A stretch of 64,000 bases of DNA from contig NC_020812.1 of the NCBI RefSeq assembly GCF_000348745.1, positions 1,249,444 through 1,313,443 on the forward strand, given 5' to 3'. Shown here piece after piece: positions 55,491 through 64,000 of the stretch. Numbering within the stretch: position 1 is the stretch's first letter; each line of letters begins with the position of its first letter. The position numbers and the translations under genes were made by a program. Below the pieces are notes generated by a model, which was given only the letters and a program-made list of their open reading frames with translations, did no database searches and was not told where the DNA came from. Origin of the DNA: Micavibrio aeruginosavorus EPB (GTDB taxonomy: Bacteria > Pseudomonadota > Alphaproteobacteria > Micavibrionales > Micavibrionaceae).

Positions 55491-56264
55491 TTATTGATCA
55501 GTTACGATCGTAAACTTGCCTTCGCCACGAACAACCTTGGCGAAATTTCCTGCTTCCAACACCGAAAACACCACGATTGGAATGTGGTTTTCACGGGCCA
55601 GCGAAATCGCCGTTGCATCCATGACTTTCAAATCCTTGGTCAACACATCCATGTACGAGAGCGTGTCGTAATGGGTTGCGGACGGGTCCTTGTGCGGATC
55701 GGCGGAATAAACACCATCAACCTTGGTGCCCTTGAACAAGGCATCACAGCCCATTTCCGTGGCGCGCAAGGCCGCCGGCGTGTCGGTGGTAAAGAACGGG
55801 TTGCCCGAACCGGCGGCGAAAATGACAACGCGTCCCTTCTCCATGTGGCGCAGGGCGCGGCGGCGGATAAACGGTTCGCACACAGCCTGCATCGGGATGG
55901 CGGATTGCACGCGGGTCGGTACGCCCACCTTTTCAAAGGCGGATTGCAAGGCCAAGGCATTCATGACCGTGCCCAGCATACCGATATAATCCCCGGTAAC
56001 ACGCTCCAGCCCGTTTTCGGCCCCGGATACGCCGCGGAAAATGTTCCCGGCCCCGACGACGACACACACCTGAACCCCCAGATCAATCGCCTGCTTCACA
56101 TCGGCGGCGATGCGGTCAATGGTGGCCGGGTCGATGCCGTATTCGCGATCGCCCATCAAAACCTCACCCGACATTTTCAGCAAGACACGCTTAAAGCGGA
56201 CAGACGGGTCAACGGTCGGAGCGGAGGAATCACAGGATTGTGCAGACATCGGGACGGCCTTCAT
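55491..56264 (-). CDS. pyrH: UMP kinase
   Basis: Hexameric uridylate kinase (amino-acid-kinase fold), which phosphorylates UMP on the way to UTP; CTP synthase is at 29.5 kb. 257 residues, about 15 longer at the N-terminus than the E. coli protein. [23 protein letters not shown] and [10 protein letters not shown] are family landmarks, as is [20 protein letters not shown]. Possible internal starts: M3 (SAQSCDSS). Followed after 28 bases by frr and preceded by the tsf terminator, so it has its own promoter in 56265-56440. Confidence 0.95.
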   Translation of the reverse strand: MKAVPMSAQSCDSSAPTVDPSVRFKRVLLKMSGEVLMGDREYGIDPATIDRIAADVKQAIDLGVQVCVVVGAGNIFRGVSGAENGLERVTGDYIGMLGTVMNALALQSAFEKVGVPTRVQSAIPMQAVCEPFIRRRALRHMEKGRVVIFAAGSGNPFFTTDTPAALRATEMGCDALFKGTKVDGVYSADPHKDPSATHYDTLSYMDVLTKDLKVMDATAISLARENHIPIVVFSVLEAGNFAKVVRGEGKFTIVTDQ

Positions 56265-56444
56265 CTTTGATCTCTTTGTTTCTTCGGGCTTTTCGGCGTT
56301 TTCAAATCGGCCTTACTCTAATGATCCGATGCGGCGGAAACAAGGCAATTTTCCGGGGATTTGGGGGTTTTACAAGGGGGACTGCCCCTTCCCCAGCCAC
56401 CTGCACCGGGATGACAAAAAATGGAGAGGTCGACCATGAAAAAA

Positions 56445-56467
56445 CCCCGCCAAATGGCGGGGTTTTT
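56445..56467. terminator. Terminator after tsf
   Basis: Arms CCCCGCC (56445-56451) and GGCGGGG (56456-56462) with an AAAT loop. T-run on plus and A-run giving U-run on minus. It separates rpsB-tsf from pyrH and is close to the tsf stop at 56489. Confidence 0.88.
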
Positions 56468-56488
56468 GTCATTCTTTGAAGAAACGGA

Positions 56489-57412
56489 TTAACCGTTAAC
56501 AACTTTTGCCACTTCAGCGGCGAAGTCGGTTTCTTCTTTCTCGATCCCTTCACCCAGTTGAAAGCGTGCGAAGCCAGCCAGTTTGACCGGAGCGCCAACA
56601 TCCTTGGATGCGTTTTCGATAACTTTTGAGATTTTGGTTTCGCCGTCCATGATAAAGATCTGCTCAATCAGGCAAACTTCTTCATAGTACTTGCGAACGC
56701 GGCCTTCCAACATTTTTTCGATAATGTCGGCAGCTTTGCCTTGCTCTTTGGCGGTTTCGCGGATCACGTTCTTTTCGCGTTCCAAAACGTCCGGATCAAC
56801 GGACGAGCTGTCCAGATAAGCCGGGTTGGCCGCAGCAACGTGCATTGCAATTTGCTTGCCCAGAGCTTCCAGCTTGGCTTTATCGCCCGTGGATTCCAGC
56901 GCAACCAGAACACCGATTTTGCCCAAGCCATCACCGATGGCATTGTGCACATAGGTCGCAACAATACCGTCGTTTACAGCCAGTTTGGCCGAACGGCGCA
57001 GGCTCATGTTCTCACCGATCGTGGCGATCAGGGTGGTCAGCGTGTCTTTCACAGACTTGCCGCCTTCGATCACAACTTCAGCCACTTCCTCAACTTTACC
57101 AGCGCCTTTCAGGGCAGCCTTGGCAACGTTGCGAACCAGAGCCTGGAACTGATCGTTACGGGCAACGAAGTCGGTTTCGGCGTTGACTTCAACGATGGCC
57201 GCGCTGGTGCCTTCGGCAACCACAGCAACCAGACCTTCAGCCGTTGTACGACCGGATTTCTTCGCGGCCTTGGACAGACCTTTCGTGCGCAGCCAGTCCA
57301 TAGCGGCTTCGATATCGCCGTTGTTTTCGACCAGGGCTTGTTTGGCATCCATCATGCCAGCGCCGGATTTTTCGCGGAGTTCTTTCACCATAGAGGCGGT
57401 AATATCAGCCAT
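56489..57412 (-). CDS. tsf: Translation elongation factor Ts
   Basis: Nucleotide exchange factor for EF-Tu, 307 residues. The N-terminal UBA-like part reads [25 protein letters not shown]. The core exchange motif is [14 protein letters not shown]. The C-terminal coiled-coil and dimerisation parts are complete. It is 83 bases downstream of rpsB, with an inverted repeat between the two that may reduce transcription into tsf. Confidence 0.97.
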   Translation of the reverse strand: MADITASMVKELREKSGAGMMDAKQALVENNGDIEAAMDWLRTKGLSKAAKKSGRTTAEGLVAVVAEGTSAAIVEVNAETDFVARNDQFQALVRNVAKAALKGAGKVEEVAEVVIEGGKSVKDTLTTLIATIGENMSLRRSAKLAVNDGIVATYVHNAIGDGLGKIGVLVALESTGDKAKLEALGKQIAMHVAAANPAYLDSSSVDPDVLEREKNVIRETAKEQGKAADIIEKMLEGRVRKYYEEVCLIEQIFIMDGETKISKVIENASKDVGAPVKLAGFARFQLGEGIEKEETDFAAEVAKVVNG

Positions 57413-57456
57413 TTTTCAGTCCTTTATTCGTGAATCTTCAGGTTAAGCTTAAAGAA

Positions 57457-57482
57457 CAATCGGGGCACTTGGGCCCCGATTG
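57457..57482 (-). terminator. Hairpin between rpsB and tsf (possible attenuator)
   Basis: Perfect 10-base arms CAATCGGGGC and GCCCCGATTG, followed on the minus strand by TTCTTTAAG. The weak T-run suggests a partial terminator or a processing site rather than a full stop, as tsf has to be transcribed too. Confidence 0.6.
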
Positions 57483-57495
57483 CCAGATCGGTTGA

Positions 57496-58281
57496 TTAGG
57501 CCGTTGCCTGTTTCTTTTCAGCAACCGGAGCCGCCGGCAGCGTTTCCGTGATATCCGCACGGGCGCCGATATCGGCACCGGAGGATTTCAGTTCGGCTTG
57601 CAGACCATCCAGAACCGAAGCCGCAACCAGGTCGCAGTACAGTTCAATGGCGCGCAGAGCGTCGTCGTTACCCGGGATCGGGAAATCAACGCCAGCCGGA
57701 TCGCTGTTGGAGTCCAGAATGGCGAATACCGGAATACCCAGCATGTTCGCTTCTTTAATCGCGATGTCTTCCATGTTGGTGTCGATCACGAACAAAGCGT
57801 CCGGTACACCGCCCATTTCTTTGATCCCGCCGATGGATTTTTCGAGCTTTTCACGCTCGCGTGCCATCATCAGCAGTTCTTTTTTCGTGTATTTGCTGGC
57901 CATATCGCTGGACATGATGCTGTCCAGTTCGCGCAGACGGTTGATGGAACCGGAAACGGTTTTCCAGTTGGTCATCATGCCACCCAACCAGCGGTGGTTT
58001 ACATAGTACTGGCCGCATTTTTTCGCGGCTTCAGCCACTTTTTCTTGTGCTTGGCGTTTCGTGCCAACGAACAGAACACGACCACCTTTGGACACGATAT
58101 CGCGGATGCCTTTCAGGCCAGCGTCCAGCATCGGAACCGTTTGTTGCAGGTCCATGATGTGGATGCCGTTACGCACACCGAAGATAAACGGGCGCATTTT
58201 CGGGTTCCAGCGACGGGTGTGGTGACCAAAGTGAACGCCAGCTTCCAGCAGTTGACGCATAGTGAATGTCGGCATAGCCAT
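57496..58281 (-). CDS. rpsB: 30S ribosomal protein S2
   Basis: Ribosomal protein of the small-subunit body. Start chosen at 58281 ([20 protein letters not shown]), with GGAAG upstream; an open frame extends to 58338, but the standard S2 N-terminus is the shorter. 261 residues. Landmarks: [38 protein letters not shown]. The C-terminal tail has an Ala/Pro/Lys-rich ending. First gene of the rpsB-tsf operon, with a promoter at 58406-58434. Confidence 0.96.
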   Translation of the reverse strand: MAMPTFTMRQLLEAGVHFGHHTRRWNPKMRPFIFGVRNGIHIMDLQQTVPMLDAGLKGIRDIVSKGGRVLFVGTKRQAQEKVAEAAKKCGQYYVNHRWLGGMMTNWKTVSGSINRLRELDSIMSSDMASKYTKKELLMMAREREKLEKSIGGIKEMGGVPDALFVIDTNMEDIAIKEANMLGIPVFAILDSNSDPAGVDFPIPGNDDALRAIELYCDLVAASVLDGLQAELKSSGADIGARADITETLPAAPVAEKKQATA

Positions 58282-58405
58282 TGTATTTACTTCCTTTTTC
58301 CGGTTGAACCTCTGCGGGGCACGTGATTTTTGAACCATTCAAAAACACCGGAGGGAGCGCCAAAATGGCGAATCCCAATCCCCGCATGTGGATTTAAGTG
58401 CGTGT

Positions 58406-58434
58406 GATATACCCGTATCAGCCGCAGTTTTCAA
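58406..58434 (-). promoter_or_regulatory. rpsB promoter
   Basis: On the minus strand TTGAAA (58434-58429), a 17-base spacer and TATATC (58411-58406), 124 bases upstream of the S2 start. Good sigma-70 match. Confidence 0.65.
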
Positions 58435-58542
58435 GCAGTTTCGCCGGAAAAGAAGGCACCAGAGTACGCAGTCGCAGACCTATTTTATCGCAGGTGCAGC
58501 ATAAAGTGGGAGGAATTTGGTTAATGTATTGATTTTATTGCA

Positions 58543-59214
58543 TTAAATCCACTGCACCACAGCGCGCCCTTGCTCCGCCAGATAATCATTCGCCGCACGG
58601 AAATGACCACAGCCGATAAACCCGCGATGGGCAGACAGCGGTGAAGGGTGTGGGGCGGTCAGGACCAGGTGGCGGGTCCGGTCGATAAAGGCCCCCTTTT
58701 TCTGGGCATACGATCCCCACAGCAAGAAGGCCACATGGTCACGCCCGTCATTGACGGCGCGGATCACCGCATCCGTAAAATCTTCCCAGCCTTTGTTCTG
58801 ATGCGACCCCGCCTTGTCCGCCTGAACGGTCAGGGTGGCGTTCAGCAACAAAACCCCCTGCTCCGCCCACCGAGTCAGATTACCGTGGGCGGGCGGCGTC
58901 ACGCCGAAATCGCGTTCCAGTTCCTTGTACATGTTGCGCAGGCTGGGGGGGATTTTGACGCCATCGGGAACGGAAAATGACAGGCCATGCGCCTGCCCTT
59001 CACCGTGATACGGGTCCTGCCCCAGAATAACCACGCGCACATCATCAAATTTCGTGTGGTTCAGGGCATTGAAAACATGGTCTTCACGTGGATAAACCGC
59101 ATTGCCGTTGGCGCGTTCAGATTCCAGAAATGTTTTTAAATGCGCAATATACGGCCGATCAAATTCAGCACCGATATGGGCCAACCAGCTTGGGTCGATT
59201 TGGTTTTTGTTCAT
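58543..59214 (-). CDS. ung: Uracil-DNA glycosylase
   Basis: Removes uracil from DNA at the start of base-excision repair. 223 residues, family 1. The catalytic water-activating loop is VVILGQDPYHGEGQAHGLSFSVP. Uracil-binding VLLLNATLTVQ and the DNA-intercalation loop APHPSPLSAHRGF are complete. It begins 3 bases after the dnaE stop, so the repair enzyme is probably co-transcribed and translated together with the replicative polymerase. Confidence 0.97.
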   Translation of the reverse strand: MNKNQIDPSWLAHIGAEFDRPYIAHLKTFLESERANGNAVYPREDHVFNALNHTKFDDVRVVILGQDPYHGEGQAHGLSFSVPDGVKIPPSLRNMYKELERDFGVTPPAHGNLTRWAEQGVLLLNATLTVQADKAGSHQNKGWEDFTDAVIRAVNDGRDHVAFLLWGSYAQKKGAFIDRTRHLVLTAPHPSPLSAHRGFIGCGHFRAANDYLAEQGRAVVQWI

Positions 59215-59217
59215 GCG

Positions 59218-62200
59218 TTATAATTCCTGAACTTCACCCACACCGTGGGTTTTTTGCAGGGCTTGGCGGGCCTGGGCCGAGAAGGACCACGAGCCGGGCA
59301 ATGCAACCTCGGCATACTCGGCACCATCCAGCGGCACATGAACATACACGCGCGCCGGGCCGCGGCCTTCGACATCCAGAAGGTCTTTCAATTTCTGCAC
59401 AGGGGCCGGGTCGGTCAGGGTGATGCGCACCTCACGTATTTTTCCGGCCAGCGCATCATCCAGCGGGCGTAAATCATGCACGGTCAGGCGAACCTGATCA
59501 TCCTGCATTTCCGCTGCGGCCTTTAACAGCAGGGCCTCACCCGGTTCCAGGAAATCTTTCGACCGCGCCAGCGTTTCCGAGAAGATCACAACTTCATACA
59601 CGCCAGAGGAGTCAGACAGTTGCAGGAACGCAAATTTGTTGCCCGATTTTTGCGACACCTTGATCTGTTTTTTCAACAGCACCCCAGCCATGTCGACGGA
59701 CACGGCATGGCGCGTGGCCAATTGTTCCTCGACATTCGCCATTGTAACGATTTTCATGCGTTCCAGTTGTGCCGCCTTGGTATCCAGCGGGTGGGCGGAC
59801 AGGTAAAAACCAACCGCATCAAATTCGTGTTTCAGCTTTTCCAGCGGGTCCCACGGATCAACCTTTGGAAATTCTGGCAAGCCCAGCCCCGATCCGCCGC
59901 CCGCAGGACCACCGCCAAACAGGCTGGCCTGTCCCGCAGCTTTTTCCTGCGCCAGCGACTGGGCATAACGCATGATGATTTCGGCCCCGCCATAGACGCT
60001 GGCGCGGTCGGGATGCAGATTATCAAACGCCCCCGCGCTGGCCATTTGTTCGATCTGGCGTTTATTCATACCGCCCGCATCCATCCGCGTTGCGAAATCG
60101 GCCAGCGTTTTATATTTACCGTTGGTGTCGCGTTCAACGACAATCCGTTCCATCGCCTGCGCGCCCACGCCCTTCAGCGCGGCCAGCGCATAACGCACGG
60201 CATCACCCTCGACCGAGAACATGGTTTTGGATTCATTCACATCCGGCGGCAACAGCGACAGGCCCATTTTGTCGATTTCCTGTTTGAAAATCGCCAGTTT
60301 GTCAGTGTTGCCCGCATCCAGCGTCATCGACGCCGCCATAAATTCGGTCGGATAATTCGCCTTCAGCCAGCCAGTCCAATATGCAATCAGCGCATAGGCG
60401 GCGGCGTGGGATTTGTTGAAACCATATCCGGCGAATTTGTCGATCTGGTCGAAAATATATCCGGCCTGTTCGGGATCGACGTTGTTATGTTCCTTCGCAC
60501 CATCGACGAATTTTTGCCGCTGCGCGTCCATTTCCGCCTTGATCTTCTTACCCATAGCGCGGCGGAGCAAGTCAGCGCCACCGAGCGAGTAACCGGACAA
60601 CGCCTGTGCCGCCTGCATCACCTGTTCCTGATAGATCATGATGCCGTATGTTTCTTCCAGATACGGCTTCAGCAACGGGTGCATGTAATCGGGGTCTTCC
60701 TTGCCTTCCTTAATGGAAATATAGCGCGGAATGTTGTCCATCGGGCCGGGACGGTACAGGGACACGAGGGCGATAATATCTTCCAACCGGTTCGGCTTCA
60801 TCCCCGTCAGGGTGGACCGCATGCCGGAACTTTCAAGCTGGAACACACCGACCGTCTTGCCCTCGGCCAGCATTTTGTATGTCTTTTGGTCGTCCAACGG
60901 CACCTGCAGGATATTGATATCCTCGCCCTTGGACTCCTTAATCAGCTCCACCGCCTTTTGAATCACCGTCATGGTTTTCAGGCCGAGGAAGTCGAATTTG
61001 ACCAAGCCTGCCTGTTCAACATATTTCATGTTGAACTGCGTCACCGGCATGTCTGTGCCCGGTTCGCGATACAGCGGCACCAATTCATGCAACGGGCGAT
61101 CACCAATCACCACACCGGCGGCGTGGGTTGAGGCGTGGCGGTATAACCCCTCCAACTGCAAGGCGATGTCAACCAGTTTCGATGTCGTTTCGTCCTTGTA
61201 CAATTCGTTTTTCAGGTCCGGGTCCTGTTCCAGCGCCTCTTCCAGCGTGATGGGGTTGGCCGGGTTGTTCGGGATCATCTTCGCGATCCGGTCCACCTGA
61301 CCATACGACATTTGCAGGACACGGCCCACGTCACGCACAACGGCGCGCGCTTTCAACTGACCGAACGTAATGATCTGGGCCACGTGGTCGTAACCGTAAC
61401 GGTTTTGCACGTAACGGATCACTTCGTCCCGGCGATCCTGGCAAAAGTCGACGTCAAAGTCGGGCATGGATACACGTTCGGGGTTCAGGAAACGTTCGAA
61501 CAGCAACCCGAAGTGCAATGGATCAAGGTCGGTAATTTTCAACGACCAGGCCACAACGGAACCCGCGCCCGACCCCCGTCCCGGCCCAACGGGAATGTTA
61601 TTGTCCTTCGCCCATTTGATAAAATCGGAAACGATCAGGAAGTAACCGGGGAACCCCATTTGCACGATCACGTTTAATTCAAACGCCAATCGGTCGTGAT
61701 AGGGTTTGGCCACTTCGGCCCGTTCGGCTTCGTCCATTGTTTCGGTGAAGACGAAGTTTTGCAAACGCCAGTTCAGCCCCTCTTCCGCCTGCGCCTTTAA
61801 TTCCTCCACTTCCGTACGCCCGCCTTCGGTGGCAAAGGGTGGCAAGATCGGGTTGATCGGCTTCAACAGGAAGGAACACCGCTGCGCAATGCGCACCGTG
61901 TTTTCAATGGCTTCGGGCAGGTCGGAGAACAAGGCCTCCATTTCCGCTGCGCTTTTGAAATAATGCTCACGCGTTTCGCGGCGGCGGTCGGCTTCGGTGA
62001 TATACCGCCCACCGGCGATACACAGCAGCGCATCATGCGCCTCGTACATATCCTCGGTCGCGAAGTAGCAATCGTTTGTGGCCACCAGAGGGATGTTGTG
62101 TTTATAAGCCAGATCGATCAATGCTTCTTCAATCTGGTTTTCTTCCGGCAAGTCGTGGCGTTGCAATTCGATGTAAAAACGCCCATCAAAAAGCTTGGCC

Positions 62201-62676
62201 AGACGCTTCAACGCGTCTTCCGCAGGCTTCGCCTGATTGTGCAGAAGATATTGCCCAATCGGTCCCTTGGTCCCACCGCTCAGGCAAATCAAGCCGCCGG
62301 AATGGCCGTCCAGATTTTCCCATGTGATGTGTGGTTCGTCGGTGGCGCTTTCAGCGGCCATAAATGACTGGCTGACTAGCCAGCTGATATTCTTGTACCC
62401 TTCCGTATTCTGCACCAGCAGGACCAGATGATGGCCCTCTACGCCCAGACGCATCTGGCACCCGATAATGGGTTGCACGCCACCCTTGGCGGCTTCCAGC
62501 GCGAATTCCATCGCCCCGAACAGGTTTCCCGTATCGGTAATGGCCGCCGCCGGCATGGATTTTTTCTGGCAGAGTTTGACGAGGTCCTTAACCTTGATCG
62601 CCCCTTCCGCCAGGGAATAGGCGGAATGGGTGTGCAAATGGACAAAATTTGCGTGTGGTTTGGACATGGCCGCCAT
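59218..62676 (-). CDS. dnaE: DNA polymerase III subunit alpha
   Basis: Replicative polymerase, C-family, about 1152 residues. The N-terminal PHP domain starts VHLHTHSAYSLAEGAIK. The palm has the catalytic aspartates in MPDFDVDFCQDRRDEV. The later GRGSGAGSVVAW, the tandem helix-hairpin-helix region and the C-terminal OB fold (VDMAGVLLKKQIKVSQKSGNKFA region) are complete. The start is uncertain between 62676 (MAAMSKP), 62667 (MSKPHAN) and 62703; none has a clear ribosome binding site. lolD lies 34-61 bases upstream in the same direction. Confidence 0.96.
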   Translation of the reverse strand: MAAMSKPHANFVHLHTHSAYSLAEGAIKVKDLVKLCQKKSMPAAAITDTGNLFGAMEFALEAAKGGVQPIIGCQMRLGVEGHHLVLLVQNTEGYKNISWLVSQSFMAAESATDEPHITWENLDGHSGGLICLSGGTKGPIGQYLLHNQAKPAEDALKRLAKLFDGRFYIELQRHDLPEENQIEEALIDLAYKHNIPLVATNDCYFATEDMYEAHDALLCIAGGRYITEADRRRETREHYFKSAAEMEALFSDLPEAIENTVRIAQRCSFLLKPINPILPPFATEGGRTEVEELKAQAEEGLNWRLQNFVFTETMDEAERAEVAKPYHDRLAFELNVIVQMGFPGYFLIVSDFIKWAKDNNIPVGPGRGSGAGSVVAWSLKITDLDPLHFGLLFERFLNPERVSMPDFDVDFCQDRRDEVIRYVQNRYGYDHVAQIITFGQLKARAVVRDVGRVLQMSYGQVDRIAKMIPNNPANPITLEEALEQDPDLKNELYKDETTSKLVDIALQLEGLYRHASTHAAGVVIGDRPLHELVPLYREPGTDMPVTQFNMKYVEQAGLVKFDFLGLKTMTVIQKAVELIKESKGEDINILQVPLDDQKTYKMLAEGKTVGVFQLESSGMRSTLTGMKPNRLEDIIALVSLYRPGPMDNIPRYISIKEGKEDPDYMHPLLKPYLEETYGIMIYQEQVMQAAQALSGYSLGGADLLRRAMGKKIKAEMDAQRQKFVDGAKEHNNVDPEQAGYIFDQIDKFAGYGFNKSHAAAYALIAYWTGWLKANYPTEFMAASMTLDAGNTDKLAIFKQEIDKMGLSLLPPDVNESKTMFSVEGDAVRYALAALKGVGAQAMERIVVERDTNGKYKTLADFATRMDAGGMNKRQIEQMASAGAFDNLHPDRASVYGGAEIIMRYAQSLAQEKAAGQASLFGGGPAGGGSGLGLPEFPKVDPWDPLEKLKHEFDAVGFYLSAHPLDTKAAQLERMKIVTMANVEEQLATRHAVSVDMAGVLLKKQIKVSQKSGNKFAFLQLSDSSGVYEVVIFSETLARSKDFLEPGEALLLKAAAEMQDDQVRLTVHDLRPLDDALAGKIREVRITLTDPAPVQKLKDLLDVEGRGPARVYVHVPLDGAEYAEVALPGSWSFSAQARQALQKTHGVGEVQEL

Positions 62677-62737
62677 TAAACCGAATTTATGGCGGATTTC
62701 CAAGGGCGAAAGCGATGGAATACACGGGTTTTAGCCC

Positions 62738-63418
62738 TTAACGAACTGTGATTTTTCCGTCTTTCAGCTCCAGCACCCGGTCCATACGTTTGGCCAGGTC
62801 CATATTGTGCGTGGCGATCAACGCCCCAATCCCGGCCGAACGGGTCAATTGGATCAGCATTTCAAACACATGGTCCGCCGTGTGCGGGTCCAAATTGCCC
62901 GTGGGTTCATCGGCCAGCAGGATACGCGGTTTATTGGCAATCGCGCGGGCAATGGCCACGCGTTGCTGTTCCCCGCCGGACAGGCGGGCCGGACGGTGAT
63001 CCAACCGATGCGCCAGCCCCAGAGCGCCAAGCAATTTATCCGCCCGGGCCATGGCATCCGCGCGCGATTTCCCGGCAATCATCTGCGGGATCATCACGTT
63101 TTCACGCGCGCTGAACTCCGGTTGCAAATTGTGGAACTGGTACACAAAGCCGATTGAATCGCGGCGCAACGATGTGCGTGCGGAATCATTCAGGTCGCTG
63201 GCATCTTTATCGCCGACCATGATCGTGCCGCCCGTGGGCTTGTCCAGCAGACCAATCATTTGCAGCAAGGTCGACTTGCCCGCGCCCGATGGCCCCACCA
63301 AAGCGGCAATTTCGCCGCCGCGCAGTTGCAGATCGAGATCCTTGAGGATCGTCAGGCTTTGATCCGCCTGATGAAATGTTTTTTCGAGACCTTTAACGTC
63401 CAGCAGAATGTTACTCAT
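62738..63418 (-). CDS. lolD: Lipoprotein-releasing ABC transporter ATPase LolD
   Basis: ATPase of LolCDE, which extracts outer-membrane lipoproteins from the inner membrane and hands them to LolA. ATG at 63418 (MSNILLDVKGLEKTFHQ) overlaps the stop of the upstream lolC/E gene by 8 bases (ATGAGTAA), giving 226 residues. Walker A GPSGAGKSTLL, signature LSGGEQQRVAIARA and Walker B ILLADEPTGNLD are all complete. Confidence in LolD over a general MacB/FtsE-type ATPase comes from the gene pair. Confidence 0.93.
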   Translation of the reverse strand: MSNILLDVKGLEKTFHQADQSLTILKDLDLQLRGGEIAALVGPSGAGKSTLLQMIGLLDKPTGGTIMVGDKDASDLNDSARTSLRRDSIGFVYQFHNLQPEFSARENVMIPQMIAGKSRADAMARADKLLGALGLAHRLDHRPARLSGGEQQRVAIARAIANKPRILLADEPTGNLDPHTADHVFEMLIQLTRSAGIGALIATHNMDLAKRMDRVLELKDGKITVR

Positions 63419-64000
63419 AACGCAGAGCCTCCACCGGATCGAGACGTGCGGCGCGCCATGCCGGATACAATGTCGCCAGAATGGACAGGGTAAAGGCCAT
63501 GGCAATCACGGCAATCACCTCGTTCCAGTCAATCACGGCGGGCAATTTCGACAGGAAATAGATTTCTTCGCTGAACAATTCCGTTCCGGTCAGGCCTTGC
63601 AAAAATTGGCGGATGGATTCGATATTCAGGGCAAAGGCAATTCCCAGTGCCGTTCCAACGAACGTCCCCACGACACCAATGCTGGCCCCGGTCAGGATGA
63701 AAATTTTCATCATACTGCGGCGCGTTGCCCCCATGGTGCGCATGATGGCGATATCCCGTCCCTTGTCCTTCACCAGCATGATCATGGATGAAATCACATT
63801 AAACGCGGCCACCAGAATGATCATGGTCAGGATCAGGAACATCACGTTCCGTTCCACCTGCAGCGCGTTCAGGAACGAACTGTTGTTATCGCGCCAGTCA
63901 TAAACCCCGGCGACGCCATCGGTGATCAGGGAAATATCCTTCTTGACCGTATTCAAATGCTGCGGGTTCTTGGTGACGATTTCCAACGACGATACGGCCT
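63411..64000 (-). CDS. LolC/LolE-family lipoprotein-releasing permease (C-terminal part)
   Basis: Inner-membrane subunit of the Lol exporter; the 5' part lies beyond the right edge. The visible about 195 residues contain the end of the periplasmic domain (SSLEIVTKNPQHLNTVKKD), then three C-terminal membrane segments (VMFLILTMIILVAAFNVISSMIMLV; IFILTGASIGVVGTFVGTALGIAF; VIAVIAMAFTLSILATLYPA, each partial) and the family motif DIAIMRTMGATRRSMMKIF between the first two. The end AARLDPVEALRYE is typical of FtsX-like permeases. It overlaps lolD, supporting LolC/E identity. Confidence 0.9.
   Translation of the reverse strand, partial: AVSSLEIVTKNPQHLNTVKKDISLITDGVAGVYDWRDNNSSFLNALQVERNVMFLILTMIILVAAFNVISSMIMLVKDKGRDIAIMRTMGATRRSMMKIFILTGASIGVVGTFVGTALGIAFALNIESIRQFLQGLTGTELFSEEIYFLSKLPAVIDWNEVIAVIAMAFTLSILATLYPAWRAARLDPVEALRYE

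Overview
The window looks like a chromosomal core region of a Gram-negative alphaproteobacterium. The evidence is a pyruvate dehydrogenase E1-beta subunit with its own lipoyl domain, a fused IspDF, the ntrY-ntrX-trkA order, a GTTC-N7-GTTC type SOS box at lexA, LpxI instead of LpxH, and the rpsB-tsf-pyrH-frr-uppS-cdsA-dxr-rseP-bamA-skp-lpxD-fabZ-lpxA-lpxI-lpxB run. Base composition appears moderately GC-rich. This combination would fit a Micavibrio-like (predatory) lineage, but that assignment is an inference and no single marker here proves it. No rRNA, tRNA, CRISPR array, insertion sequence or prophage gene was recognised.

Layout. 1-6.3 kb (minus): a cut-off HAD phosphatase, a D-amino-acid transaminase, trkA, and the ntrX/ntrY two-component system. 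6.4-9.5 kb (plus): ispDF, pgpA, a CinA-type amidase and an orphan glycosyltransferase-like gene in one tight run. 9.5-14.3 kb (mostly minus): a COQ10-like protein, lipA, a histidine phosphatase, a papain-like protein (plus), a cysteine hydrolase and lpdA. 14.5-21.1 kb is an unusual block: a chemoreceptor, two unknown proteins, a methyltransferase, a hot-dog thioesterase and three paralogous deoxynucleoside-kinase-like P-loop proteins. It separates lpdA from the pdhA-pdhB-pdhC genes (21.1-24.9 kb), which usually sit closer together. 25-32.4 kb: ftsB-like, a small transporter, eno, kdsA, a GNAT acetyltransferase, pyrG, secG, tpiA. At 32.5 kb there is a 38-residue small protein gene with its own promoter, strong ribosome binding site and terminator. 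32.8-38.9 kb: a PpiD-like chaperone, a YibQ-type deacetylase, lexA with an SOS operator, and comEC. 39-43.2 kb (plus): gltX, an M48 metallopeptidase, gltA. 43.2-58.3 kb (minus): the lipid A, outer-membrane biogenesis, isoprenoid/phospholipid and translation-factor supercluster. 58.5-64 kb (minus): ung, dnaE, lolD and a cut-off lolC/E.

How the genes work together. The 43-58 kb genes build the envelope: undecaprenyl and CDP-diacylglycerol precursors (dxr, uppS, cdsA), lipid A (lpxA, D, I, B, with kdsA elsewhere), fatty acid elongation (fabZ) and outer-membrane protein insertion and quality control (bamA, skp, rseP, PpiD). LolCD would export lipoproteins. The pdh-lpdA-lipA-gltA genes feed acetyl-CoA into the TCA cycle.

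Most noteworthy observations: the trio of nucleoside-kinase-like genes inserted in the pdh/lpd region; a dispersed 69-base twin-hairpin (REP-like) repeat found in two convergent gaps, with a covarying base pair; the 38-residue small gene; an SOS box overlapping the lexA promoter; and a terminator hairpin that abuts the start codon of the M48 peptidase.
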